This document shows, in pieces, positions 34,201 to 42,368 of a DNA stretch of 64,000 nucleotides (position 1 is its first letter; each line of letters opens with the position of its first letter). The stretch comes from Halobacillus sp. Nhm2S1. Its GTDB lineage: Bacteria > Bacillota > Bacilli > Bacillales > Halobacillaceae. The stretch lies in contig NZ_JAIEZV010000004.1 of the NCBI RefSeq assembly GCF_019599545.1, positions 186,001 to 250,000 of the forward strand. The letters are read 5' to 3'. The notes under the pieces were generated by a model, which ran no database searches, was not told where the DNA came from, and was given only the letters and a program-made list of their open reading frames with translations. The position numbers and the translations under genes were made by a program.

Positions 34201-35583
34201 TTAAAAGAATAATAGATGAGCAAGCAGAGCAGCAATCGGTAGAGTAATAACTGTACGCTGCAGGAAAATTACAAAAAGCTCAAAGAAATTGATTGGAATC
34301 TTGGATTTAATCAATAGGATGCCAATCTCGGACATGTAGATCAGCTGTGTTAATGACATGACTCCGATAATGAAACGCGTCAATTCTGATTCAATCCCGC
34401 TTCCAACCACCGCTGGCAGGAACATATCCGCAAATCCAACGATCATCGCCGGTGCGGCTTCTGCAGCCTCAGGAATTTGCAGCAGGTTCAAAAATGGAAT
34501 GAACGGGTAGGAGAGCCATGTAAACACCGGGGTGAATTCAGCAATGACAAGAGCGATCGTTCCAAGAGCCATTACAAGAGGGATCAGACCGAACCAAATA
34601 TCCGCTACATTATAGATTCCTTTTCTTACTATTGATCCAGCGCTTTTCACCTGATCGGCTTTGGCTACCGCCTGGTCAAGACCGAATTTGAAAGTGGATG
34701 TCCCTTCAGGCACAATTTCATCAATCTGTTTCCCGACAGGTTCGTGATACGTTTCTTTTTTTAACGAAAGTGGTGGGATTCTCGGACAAATGACAGCTGC
34801 TACAACCCCGCAGACAACGACCGTGAAATAGAAAGATACGAACATATGGTCAATCGATAAAAACTTCGCAATCACGAGACTGAATGCAATGGATGCGATG
34901 GAAAAATTACTTGCAACAACCGCCGCTTCACGTTTGGAATAGTAACCATTTTCATACTGTTGGGTGGTCAACAGCACACCTACCGTCCCACTCCCCATCC
35001 ACGAAGCCATCGCATCTACGGATGAACGACCAGGAAGCTTGAACAGTGGATGCATCACTTTTCTTACGACCGTTCCAATTAAGTCCATCAAACCGAACTC
35101 TAACAACAGTGGCATAAATAAACTTGCAAATAGAAACCAAACCATTAGAACAGGAATCAAGTCATAGAGGACAACGCCCCCTGTCAGTTCAGAACCGATA
35201 TAAGAGGGTCCTGCCCCAAAGAGTGTCAGAATAGCAAAAGCTGCTCCAAGGAAACGCAAAACCATCCAAAACGGTCCTACATCAAAAACATTTGCTATGA
35301 ATGGATGATTCCTTATCTTGTTGTTTACGACTTTAACTCCCACACTCCCTATAGCGGAGAGCGAAATTACAATAGTCATAAACAAAGGAATCCAGGGACC
35401 GATAGCCGCTTGGAGCCCATCTGCCATCAAACCAAGTCCGATGGTCACCCGTCCATCAACAGAGATAGGGACGAGGAATAATAAGACCCCGACCAAAGAT
35501 GGTAGAAGAAATTTCATCCATTGTTTCATTGTATAGGATGTAGATGTTTGAATACTGCTTACTTTTGAATGTTGAATAGCCAT
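34201..35583 (-). CDS. YjiH family membrane protein (nucleoside-recognition domain)
   Basis: 460 residues with about 10 membrane segments. Gate-like domains include SSVDAMASWMGSGTVGVLLT and FADMFLPAVVGSGIESELTR, the pattern of YjiH/YjiG and spore-maturation-type proteins. Function is not established; transport or assembly of a small metabolite is assumed. GAGGAGG precedes ATG 35583. The downstream aminotransferase suggests that the substrate could be an amino acid such as GABA (inference). Confidence 0.8.
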   Translation of the reverse strand: MAIQHSKVSSIQTSTSYTMKQWMKFLLPSLVGVLLFLVPISVDGRVTIGLGLMADGLQAAIGPWIPLFMTIVISLSAIGSVGVKVVNNKIRNHPFIANVFDVGPFWMVLRFLGAAFAILTLFGAGPSYIGSELTGGVVLYDLIPVLMVWFLFASLFMPLLLEFGLMDLIGTVVRKVMHPLFKLPGRSSVDAMASWMGSGTVGVLLTTQQYENGYYSKREAAVVASNFSIASIAFSLVIAKFLSIDHMFVSFYFTVVVCGVVAAVICPRIPPLSLKKETYHEPVGKQIDEIVPEGTSTFKFGLDQAVAKADQVKSAGSIVRKGIYNVADIWFGLIPLVMALGTIALVIAEFTPVFTWLSYPFIPFLNLLQIPEAAEAAPAMIVGFADMFLPAVVGSGIESELTRFIIGVMSLTQLIYMSEIGILLIKSKIPINFFELFVIFLQRTVITLPIAALLAHLLFF

Positions 35584-35771
35584 GATTCGTCCTCCTCTGT
35601 CATTTTTATGCATGATTAAGTATAAATAAACAATTCACGATAGTTAGTAACTATACATTTTCATGCATGAAAATTCAATAGGTTTTATGAACTTTTTTAA
35701 GACGGTTTATTGAGATGAAGAAAAAGGAATAAAGAAGATTATAAGATTGCTAGTATAGGAGGCGTTACATA

Positions 35772-37022
35772 ATGACGGTTAAAGTGCCAAAAGACAAGAC
35801 AATCGACAACACACTTGCCATTTTTAAAGACGGATATAACTTCATACCAAAACGGGTTCAAAATCACCACTTGGATGTATATGAAACGAGGGTTCTAGGA
35901 GAAAAGGTAGCTCTTCTCGGCGGAATTGAAGGGGCAAAACTTTTTTATGATACCAGTCGTATGAACCGGAGGGATGCTTTACCTAAACGAGTATTGAAAA
36001 CGTTGTTCGGTGAAGATGCCATTCAGACAATGGACGGGGATGCACACACGCATCGCAAGTTATTGTTCATGTCACTCATGACTCCCGATGCCCTCCAGGA
36101 ACTGTATGAAATCACCACGAAGAACTGGGCACAGTTCACCAAAAAGTGGAACAGCATGAAAAAGGTGACGCTTTATGACGAGTCCCGGGAGCTGCTGTGC
36201 CGGACAGCTTGTGAATGGGCCGGCATCCCATTAGCGGAAAAGGAAGTAAAGAAAAGAACCAGGGATTTGAGTAATATGATCGATGGATTCAGCGCGGTCG
36301 GCCCGAAGCACATCGAAAGCCGAAGAGCACGCAAACGTTCGGAAGAGTGGATGGAAGAATTAATTTTACAGGTTCGACATGGGAACCTTGAAGCAGAAAA
36401 AGGAAAAGCCATCTATGAAATGGCTATGCATAAAGATTTGGAAGGCCAACCTTTAGATGCACGTATGGCAGCTATTGAAGTATTGAATGTGATTCGTCCA
36501 CTAGTAGCTGTTTCTAAATTCATCGCATTCGGCGCTGTTGCCCTTCATGAACATCCAGAAACTCAAACGCGCGTCGCCCTGGATGATGAATATCTATTCA
36601 GGTTCGCACAGGAAGTCCGGCGGTACTTCCCTTTTGTTCCTTTTCTCGGAGCGAGGGTCGACCATGATTTCACATGGCAGCAATACCCGTTTAAAAAAGA
36701 TCAACTGGTCTTGATCGACATTTACGGAATCAACCATGACCCTAAAATTTGGGAGAACCCGGACCAATTCAATCCTGAGAGATTCATCAACTGGGATGGC
36801 GGATTGTTCGACTTGGTTCCTCAAGGCGGAGGCGGATATTATAAAGGACACCGCTGCCCGGGAGAATGGCCGACCATTGAAGTATTGCAGGCCAGTTTCC
36901 GCTACATGACCAAGCATTTAGGCTATGATGTTCCAAAACAAAACTACAGCTACAGTTTGAAGAAGATGCCCGCCCTTCCTAAAAGCGGGTTTATTATAAG
37001 CAACGTCCACTTCAAAAATTGA
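35772..37022 (+). CDS. CYP152-family fatty-acid peroxygenase (P450)
   Basis: 416 residues, collinear with B. subtilis CYP152A1 (P450-BSbeta, ybdT). The heme thiolate is Cys362 in GGYYKGHRCPGEWP. The I-helix acid/threonine pair is replaced by Arg242-Pro243 (LNVIRPLVAV), the carboxylate-binding signature of H2O2-using P450s. Residue 85 is Gln (DAIQTMDGDAH), as in beta/alpha-hydroxylating members, whereas the alkene-forming OleT has His. It therefore probably hydroxylates long-chain fatty acids with peroxide, without a reductase partner. TAGGAGGCG precedes ATG 35772. Monocistronic. Confidence 0.93.
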   Translation: MTVKVPKDKTIDNTLAIFKDGYNFIPKRVQNHHLDVYETRVLGEKVALLGGIEGAKLFYDTSRMNRRDALPKRVLKTLFGEDAIQTMDGDAHTHRKLLFMSLMTPDALQELYEITTKNWAQFTKKWNSMKKVTLYDESRELLCRTACEWAGIPLAEKEVKKRTRDLSNMIDGFSAVGPKHIESRRARKRSEEWMEELILQVRHGNLEAEKGKAIYEMAMHKDLEGQPLDARMAAIEVLNVIRPLVAVSKFIAFGAVALHEHPETQTRVALDDEYLFRFAQEVRRYFPFVPFLGARVDHDFTWQQYPFKKDQLVLIDIYGINHDPKIWENPDQFNPERFINWDGGLFDLVPQGGGGYYKGHRCPGEWPTIEVLQASFRYMTKHLGYDVPKQNYSYSLKKMPALPKSGFIISNVHFKN

Positions 37023-37035
37023 TAACATAAAGTTA

Positions 37036-37068
37036 AAAAAGTCCAGGAACAATTTCCTGGACTTTTTT
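37036..37068. terminator. Bidirectional terminator
   Basis: AAAAAGTCCAGGAA paired with TTCCTGGACTTTTT, between the P450 and AI-2E genes. Confidence 0.92.
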
Positions 37069-37072
37069 CTAT

Positions 37073-38128
37073 TCAAGGATGATAGAGCCGATAAAAATCA
37101 TACCCATGCTTCAGCAACACTTTTATTATGGAATAAGTAGGGACTGCGATAATCATCCCGACCACTCCATACAACGGTGCGGCTACCACAAGTAACAAAA
37201 TAACCGTTAACGGATGGATATCCAAACGTTCTCCAAAGATCAAGGGGGCAACTAAATTCCCCTCTAATTGTTGGACAACAATAAACGTGATGATTACATA
37301 AATAGCCATGGAAGGTTCCTGCATGAGTGCAACCACAATCGCCGGTATGGCACCAATGACAGGACCGACAAACGGAATGATACAAGTTAACATGACGAAT
37401 ATCCCTAGAATCAGTGCATAATCGAGACCTATGATGACGTAACCGATGTATGTCAAAACGCCATCCACAGCAGCAATGGTCGCTTGTCCGATAATATAGG
37501 ATGAGACCGTATAATCTAAGTCTTTGAGCACCTTTTCTCCCCGAGGTTTATGTTTTTCAGGTAAGGCTCTTTTTAAAAAAGGAATCAGCTTATCGCCATC
37601 TTTCAAAAAGAAAAACAAAACGAAAGGAACGATTATTAACACCGTGGTCGCACCCGCGATGGTCGAAAAAACACTCATCATATGCTCACCAATTTGTTGA
37701 GTCAATCCACCGAAATATTCTGTTACACGCTGTTGAATGGAAGGAACGGAAACCATCCCCATATCATTTTGCTCAAGCTTCTGCCCTGCCTCTTCGGCCG
37801 TCTGTTTGATTTTTTCAGGTAGTTCCGAGATATCCGTAATCTGTTTTTTTATCGTACCTGCTAAAAAACGGATACTTCCATAAATAAGCGTCCCGATTAC
37901 GGCAAAAACAAAGAGGATCGCAACAGGAAGGGGCAGGAATTTCGATCTTGCCATAAAGTGTACAACAGGTCGCAAAATATAAAAAAGGAACCCAGCGATT
38001 AACATCGGATAAAATAAAGTTCCGAAAATCGTCTTTACTGGATTCAAAAGCTCTAGTTTTTCTAAAAAATAATACAGGATAAGGATAAGTATAGCTGCTG
38101 TGATGTACTTAAAGAATGAGTGCTTCAT
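37073..38128 (-). CDS. AI-2E family transporter (PerM/TqsA-like)
   Basis: 351 residues. The family layout is visible: two N-terminal membrane segments, a central soluble helical region (about 90-150), then a cluster of helices with YIIGQATIAAVDGVLTYIGY, CIIPFVGPVIGAIPAIVVAL and the LEGNLVAPLIFGERLDIHPL signature. Despite the name, members export varied substrates or act as Na+/H+ antiporters; the substrate here is unknown. ATG 38128 lies eight bases after GAAGGA; the ATG six bases upstream is too close. Confidence 0.87.
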   Translation of the reverse strand: MKHSFFKYITAAILILILYYFLEKLELLNPVKTIFGTLFYPMLIAGFLFYILRPVVHFMARSKFLPLPVAILFVFAVIGTLIYGSIRFLAGTIKKQITDISELPEKIKQTAEEAGQKLEQNDMGMVSVPSIQQRVTEYFGGLTQQIGEHMMSVFSTIAGATTVLIIVPFVLFFFLKDGDKLIPFLKRALPEKHKPRGEKVLKDLDYTVSSYIIGQATIAAVDGVLTYIGYVIIGLDYALILGIFVMLTCIIPFVGPVIGAIPAIVVALMQEPSMAIYVIITFIVVQQLEGNLVAPLIFGERLDIHPLTVILLLVVAAPLYGVVGMIIAVPTYSIIKVLLKHGYDFYRLYHP

Positions 38129-38232
38129 CCACATGTTCCTTCACCGTCCTTTTATCCAAATCATTCACTAAATGGACGGGTGATAAACTAAAAATCATGC
38201 AGCTTAACCAAAATCCCTCCCCTTCTTATGCA

Positions 38233-38261
38233 AAAGAGACCTGCCTGGGGCAAGTCTCTTT
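38233..38261 (-). terminator. Terminator overlapping the PAS-STAS stop codon
   Basis: AAAGAGAC paired with GTCTCTTT around a partly paired loop (CTGCCTGGGGCAA). Confidence 0.75.
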
Positions 38262-39009
38262 AAGAATCATGTTGTATAATGTAACGCAATCCTGCGTACG
38301 TATTTTTGAATGTTTTCAACCCTTTGTCAAAGTATTGGAACGAAAGAGCAAGCTTAGGTGTAATCCCTACCACAAGACATTCGGTTCCGACTAACTGCAG
38401 GGACTGATTCAACTGCTTTAAATGTCTGCTGAACTGGTCATTGAATTTATGAATTCCACTCAAATCTATTAAAGCGTATTGGATATCACCTTCTGTACAT
38501 TCCTTCAGTAGCGAGGAAATCAGGTGATCCACTCTTTTTTCATCCAAATCACCAATGAGTGGAACAGCTACTGCATGGTCCCATACTTTCAGAATAGGAA
38601 TGGAAAGGGATTCAATGAGGTGATCCTTTCGCTCCTCTTCCTCAGCCTTCGTTGTTACATCCATTAACATGATGGTATAGTAACTGGTTTCCCCCTCTGT
38701 ATTTTTCATTGGTGTAATGACTGTATCGGCGACAAACCTATTCTTTATGTTGATCCGCACTTGATGTTTCTTATTCAGTCTTTCCATACGATCCTGTTTC
38801 TTCAAAGAATCGGTATAGAAATTGTCCATATTCCCCCCAATTAAATCGTCCACGTGCTCATATCCGAACATCGGAGCAATTTTTGTGAAAAGATTTTTGG
38901 CCTCATCATTCATCCACACCAGATCATAATTGAGGTCTGCAAGCAAGATGTTCTCTCCTATGCTATTCAACGCATCTGTCATCGTTAGATCTGAAGTCAT
39001 TAAAGCCAT
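38260..39009 (-). CDS. PAS-STAS stressosome-type protein
   Basis: 249 residues. A PAS domain (about 5-120) has ALNSIGENILLADLNYDLVW and VADTVITPMKNTEGETSYYT; a STAS domain (about 130-245) has YALIDLSGIHKFNDQFSRHL and LQLVGTECLVVGITPKLALS. The architecture resembles the light- or signal-sensing RsbR paralogues (YtvA group), but the flavin cysteine motif NCRFLQ is absent, so it is not a blue-light receptor of the YtvA kind. ATG 39009 lies eight bases after AAGGTGG. It is the second STAS regulator in the window. Confidence 0.78.
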   Translation of the reverse strand: MALMTSDLTMTDALNSIGENILLADLNYDLVWMNDEAKNLFTKIAPMFGYEHVDDLIGGNMDNFYTDSLKKQDRMERLNKKHQVRINIKNRFVADTVITPMKNTEGETSYYTIMLMDVTTKAEEEERKDHLIESLSIPILKVWDHAVAVPLIGDLDEKRVDHLISSLLKECTEGDIQYALIDLSGIHKFNDQFSRHLKQLNQSLQLVGTECLVVGITPKLALSFQYFDKGLKTFKNTYAGLRYIIQHDS

Positions 39010-39129
39010 CCATGTTCCCACCTTATCCTATTATTTTTTCTTTATTATAATACCATTTCCTTTCCAGAGGTAGAGGTGAAAAAAGTCGAATGTGTTGATG
39101 TCATAAAACTTAACAAACTTATTGTTTTA

Positions 39130-39146
39130 TGTTAGATTTTCTTACA
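39130..39146 (+). promoter_or_regulatory. TnrA/GlnR box
   Basis: TGTTAGATTTTCTTACA fits TGTNAN7TNACA perfectly. Its centre (39138) lies about 50 bases upstream of the start site implied by a TATTCT -10 (39176-39181), the distance at which TnrA activates promoters in B. subtilis. Confidence 0.75.
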
Positions 39147-39285
39147 CAATGAGTGACATACGTATTTTTTTCCGCTATTCTATATTCATCAGATAAGAAA
39201 AGGAGGAGATCATCGTTCTTTTTCCACCCCGACGATTTACTGTGCCAACTAAGGAAAAATTTCACACATACGGGAGTGAACCTTA

Positions 39286-39441
39286 ATGAAGAACCATCTG
39301 AGGACCGCCGTTGAAAGTATGAAAGAACATTACATTCAAAAACTGATTGATGCAGGGATGTATCAAGCCTCTGACGAAATGCTCCAATCGTTAACGTTAA
39401 CGGAGCTCGAAGCACTCGCTTCAAGGGTTGAACGACCATAA
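39286..39441 (+). CDS. FbpA-like small protein ahead of tnrA
   Basis: 51 residues: [20 protein letters not shown], then [20 protein letters not shown], then [11 protein letters not shown]. It matches the FbpA (Fur-regulated basic protein A) pattern LRxAVExxKxxxIxKLxxxGxY...LTLxELE. FbpA of B. subtilis is linked to iron-sparing control with FsrA; here no Fur box is visible, and the gene sits between a TnrA box and tnrA. CGGGAGTG precedes the ATG. The tnrA start is 28 bases beyond its stop, so one transcript is likely. Confidence 0.72.
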   Translation: MKNHLRTAVESMKEHYIQKLIDAGMYQASDEMLQSLTLTELEALASRVERP

Positions 39442-39469
39442 GGAGGTGCAACATCGAGGAGGAGAAGTG

Positions 39470-39772
39470 ATGTCGTCTTACAAGCACAAAAAAGTCATTT
39501 CGATTGGTACGGTCAACGAACTTACAGGCCTTTCCCTCAGACAGATCCGATATTATGAAGAGCGGGAATTGATTTATCCAGAACGTACCAAGAGAGGAAC
39601 GCGCAAGTATTCTTTTTCTGATGTTGAAACCCTCTTGCAAATCGCTGACAAACGAGAGGAAGGTGTACAAACGTACGAGATCCGGAAAGATTTACAGTCT
39701 TCCAATAAAGGGAAGGTAATGGAACGGATGCTTCGCGGGCAACTGAATGCCCATTTTCGAATGAACAAATGA
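39470..39772 (+). CDS. tnrA: Nitrogen regulator TnrA (MerR family)
   Basis: 100 residues. [40 protein letters not shown] and [20 protein letters not shown] are almost the TnrA/GlnR DNA-binding domain. The short C-terminus ends [11 protein letters not shown], the TnrA tail that binds feedback-inhibited glutamine synthetase; GlnR has a longer, different tail. It activates and represses nitrogen genes when glutamine is limiting. GAGGAGGAG precedes ATG 39470; open frame upstream to 39428 overlaps the previous gene and is discounted. The TnrA box upstream indicates autoregulation. Confidence 0.92.
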   Translation: MSSYKHKKVISIGTVNELTGLSLRQIRYYEERELIYPERTKRGTRKYSFSDVETLLQIADKREEGVQTYEIRKDLQSSNKGKVMERMLRGQLNAHFRMNK

Positions 39773-39785
39773 ATACATTTACAGG

Positions 39786-39820
39786 CAGCCCGGACACCCC
39801 TAGGTCCAGGGCTTTTTTTT
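39786..39820 (+). terminator. Terminator of tnrA
   Basis: AGCCCGGAC paired with GTCCAGGGCT (one bulge), then eight T. Confidence 0.88.
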
Positions 39821-39851
39821 GCACATTTTAAATATCTCGACATAAAATATC

Positions 39852-39880
39852 TTGACTTCAAAATAATTGAGGGGTATAGT
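39852..39880 (+). promoter_or_regulatory. Sigma-A promoter of the yceI gene with flanking operator-like repeats
   Basis: TTGACT (39852-39857), exactly 17 bases, TATAGT (39875-39880). Around it TATCTCGACATAAAA and TATCTTGACTTCAAAA form imperfect direct repeats, and TTCAAAATATTTTATTT follows downstream. Such TATCTCGA-type sites are typical of MarR-family redox or quinone repressors that often control yceI genes in bacilli (inference). Confidence 0.65.
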
Positions 39881-39924
39881 TTTATTTAGAATTCAAAATA
39901 TTTTATTTCAAAGGAGAATGAAAG

Positions 39925-40455
39925 ATGACAAATTTAACGTTGGATCAAGTCCACAGCAGCTTGAATTTCCAAATTAAACATATGATGGTATCAAAAGCGA
40001 AGGGGGAATTCGAAACATTCAACGTAGAGTTTTCCGGTGATTTGAATGATTTACCTTCTGCCCAAGTGACCGTTACCATTCCGGTATCTTCTATCAATAC
40101 AGGGAACGGCCAGCGCGACGGCCACCTTCGTTCCGGCGACTTTTTTGAAGCTGAACAATACCCGAACCTTGTGTTCCGCAGCACTTCTATTAAAAAGGTT
40201 TCGGATGATGAATTCGAAGTAACAGGTGACTTCACCATTAAAGAAGTGACTCTTCAGGAGACCTTCACGGTTGAATATAACGGGACATCCAAGAGCCCTA
40301 TGGATGGCAGCACGATTGCAGGTTTTGATGTGAGTGGAAAAATCGATCGTGAAGCTTACGGATTAACGTATAATGCGGCTCTTGAAACTGGCGGTGTTCT
40401 ACTAGGGAAAGAAGTTAAGTTTGAAGGGAATTTTGAGTTTGTTGTAGGGGAGTAA
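39925..40455 (+). CDS. YceI-family lipid-binding protein
   Basis: 176 residues, the YceI lipocalin-like barrel: LTLDQVHSSLNFQIKHMMVS (N-terminal signature), VSSINTGNGQRDGHLRSGDF, VFRSTSIKKVSDDEFEVTGD and the late GFDVSGKIDREAYGLTYN. There is no signal peptide, so it is cytosolic, as usual in bacilli. It binds polyisoprenoid-type lipids or acts in stress responses; its exact role is unsettled. AAAGGAGAAT precedes ATG 39925; single gene with strong promoter and terminator. Confidence 0.9.
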   Translation: MTNLTLDQVHSSLNFQIKHMMVSKAKGEFETFNVEFSGDLNDLPSAQVTVTIPVSSINTGNGQRDGHLRSGDFFEAEQYPNLVFRSTSIKKVSDDEFEVTGDFTIKEVTLQETFTVEYNGTSKSPMDGSTIAGFDVSGKIDREAYGLTYNAALETGGVLLGKEVKFEGNFEFVVGE

Positions 40456-40466
40456 ATATCACGATT

Positions 40467-40501
40467 AAAAAAAGCCGAGTTAAAATAGACTCGGCTTTTT
40501 T
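40467..40501 (+). terminator. Terminator of the yceI gene
   Basis: AAAAAGCCGAGT paired with ACTCGGCTTTTT. Confidence 0.92.
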
Positions 40502-40535
40502 AGATTTTTACTTTCTATATCCAGCCTAGGTTGGC

Positions 40536-40631
40536 GTTAGGTCACTTTAACCTCGAGTTAAGTCACTTTCAACGCCGTTAGGGCACTTTGTATCTAAGTT
40601 AAGTCACTTTCACCTCGTGTTAGGGCACTTT
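40536..40631 (+). repeat. Five-unit tandem array of a 13-bp core at 20-21-bp period
   Basis: GTTARGKCACTTT recurs at 40536, 40557, 40577, 40598 and 40619. The cores alternate between GTTAAGTCACTTT and GTTAGG(T/G)CACTTT and are separated by 7-8 unrelated bases (for example AACCTCGA, CAACGCC). The period of two helical turns puts all cores on one face of the helix. It lies between two terminators, so it is outside any obvious transcript. Confidence 0.85.
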
Positions 40632-40663
40632 CCCATGCCTCCCCCCTCCTTCCCACATAAAAA

Positions 40664-40685
40664 ATCCGCCCACGAAGATGGGCGG
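40664..40685 (-). terminator. Terminator of the CHY zinc-finger gene
   Basis: CCGCCCA paired with TGGGCGG right behind the stop codon, with a U tract on the minus strand. Confidence 0.8.
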
Positions 40686-41009
40686 TTACATTTCAAAATA
40701 TAAAGGATAATGCAGGCGGCAGCCTTCATTAAATCCATGCCGACAAACGGGGCATTGAGACGACTTCATATATTCATGAATGGTTAACTCATGGTTGCAG
40801 CTTCCACATAGGATCGCACGCTCATCCCATTTGCGCTTTGGCCATTGACTCGGTTCATGGTCTGCTTGTTCCTGATGGCAGGAATAACACGCATAATAGT
40901 CCCCGCAGCAGTGAAAGCGTATGGCGATCACATCAACATCACTGTGATAGTGCGCACAGCGTGTCTGATGGTCAACCTGATTTCCCTTAACGAGAGGAGT
41001 CTCTTCCAT
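40686..41009 (-). CDS. CHY zinc-finger protein
   Basis: 107 residues. The CHY domain is read from TRCAHYHSDVDVIAIRFHCC, followed by YYACYSCHQEQADH, ILCGSCNHELTIHEY and SQCPVCRHGFNEGCRLHYPL; nine Cys and several His can hold three zinc ions. In eukaryotes CHY domains occur in ubiquitin ligases (Pirh2); the bacterial stand-alone form has no known role. Single gene, closed by a terminator. Confidence 0.88.
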   Translation of the reverse strand: MEETPLVKGNQVDHQTRCAHYHSDVDVIAIRFHCCGDYYACYSCHQEQADHEPSQWPKRKWDERAILCGSCNHELTIHEYMKSSQCPVCRHGFNEGCRLHYPLYFEM

Positions 41010-41162
41010 TCTATCCTCTCCCTTTCTTTAAACATCTATATCTATCAGACTCTGTTCATTCTAATGATCAGAAGCATGATTCATTTATCCATATTATAAC
41101 ATGGGTCATTACCATAAAAAGGTGTACCAGGTCATCCAGTATTTGGATGAACTCTACATCAC

Positions 41163-42353
41163 TCATTTTTTATAGAGTGGCAGGAAGATAAATAGGAGGA
41201 TGAGCATCAAAGTGACACTCAACACACCTGTCCATTGGTAATTTTCCCATAGGGTACCGATAGCCGTGCTGCCCACGGCTACCCCGATGTAATAACTGAT
41301 CAAGTAAAACCCTGAGGCTCCGCTTTTATGATGGGTCGCGGATTTACTGACAAGGGCAGCGGCCATGGAATGAGCGACAAAGAAACCCATACAAATGAGG
41401 CATAGTCCTAAGAGCACAAACGTTCCAGATGGAAGTGCGGTCAGGGACGCACCAGCGATGAGGATCGTCACACCAGTGAACATCACTTTCTTCAATCCAA
41501 TCACATCAGACACACGCCCTGCCAGCGGGGGCGCAAGGACTCCAAATGCATAGGCAAAGTAGGTCAAGGCGATCCATTTCAATGACCAATTGAACGGATC
41601 TCCCTGTAAATGAAAAGGGATGTAAGTCCAAATGGCCGTAAAGACAATTTGCAGCAATACCCCCATGAGGAACAAAACGAGCATCGACCGGCTCTTCAAA
41701 TGTACCAGCATCCCTTTCAGATCATCACCGATGGACTGGTTTGTTTTTTCGAAAAAGCGTTCTTTTGGAAAAAGGACTAGAAATAGAGAAGCTGAGAGCA
41801 ATCCAAACGCAGCAAAAATATATAAAGTCGACTGCCAATTAAACATATCCGTCACATATCCACCTACAACTCTCCCTCCCATTCCCCCGAGGGCATTGCT
41901 GGATATGTATAAGGTCATGGCAAGACCCAAGTGTTTATGAGCGACCTCAGCTCCTAAATACCCCATCGCCGCCGCGGGGATGCCCGCTAAAAAGAAGCCC
42001 TGTATAAATCTCACCACAACCATCCATCCGAATGTTGGCATGAATGGCAAAAGGATGAGAGACCCTGCTGTTATAAACAAGGAAACTTTCATGACAACAG
42101 CACGACCATATCGGTCGGCAGAAAAACCGAGAACAAAAAGACCGAGGACCATAGCAATCACACAAGCTGACATGAGAAAACTAGATTCCGTAGCGGATAC
42201 TTGAAATTGGTCAGTAAACACAGGGAGCAGTGGTTGAAAAACATATAAGGTTGAGAATATGGATAAGGAAGCTAACATCAAAGCGATGGTGACACGCCAA
42301 AATTCACTTTGTTCAGGCGTGTAAGGTTGTCTGTTCTGTTGTGCAGCTTCCAT
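41163..42353 (-). CDS. MFS transporter (YnfM-like)
   Basis: 396 residues, 12 predicted membrane segments. GFSADRYGRAVVMKVSLF is the loop 2-3 signature and IQGFFLAGIPAAAMGYLGAE the next helix; the second half has AGRVSDVIGLKKVMFTGV. Its relatives include YnfM of E. coli, an arabinose/drug-efflux-like carrier; the substrate here is unknown. It starts 15 bases after the DASS transporter stop and is probably co-transcribed with it. Three ATG codons (42362, 42359, 42353) compete; the last has the best spacing to AAAGG. Confidence 0.82.
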   Translation of the reverse strand: MEAAQQNRQPYTPEQSEFWRVTIALMLASLSIFSTLYVFQPLLPVFTDQFQVSATESSFLMSACVIAMVLGLFVLGFSADRYGRAVVMKVSLFITAGSLILLPFMPTFGWMVVVRFIQGFFLAGIPAAAMGYLGAEVAHKHLGLAMTLYISSNALGGMGGRVVGGYVTDMFNWQSTLYIFAAFGLLSASLFLVLFPKERFFEKTNQSIGDDLKGMLVHLKSRSMLVLFLMGVLLQIVFTAIWTYIPFHLQGDPFNWSLKWIALTYFAYAFGVLAPPLAGRVSDVIGLKKVMFTGVTILIAGASLTALPSGTFVLLGLCLICMGFFVAHSMAAALVSKSATHHKSGASGFYLISYYIGVAVGSTAIGTLWENYQWTGVLSVTLMLILLFIFLPLYKK

Positions 42354-42368
42354 ATCCATCATCCTTTG

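Noticed and set aside
38260-39009. Blue-light receptor (YtvA-like)
   Set aside because: The PAS domain lacks the flavin-binding NCRFLQ cysteine motif.
40536-40631. CRISPR array
   Set aside because: Repeat cores are 13 bp with 7-8-bp spacers, far too short, and no cas gene is present.
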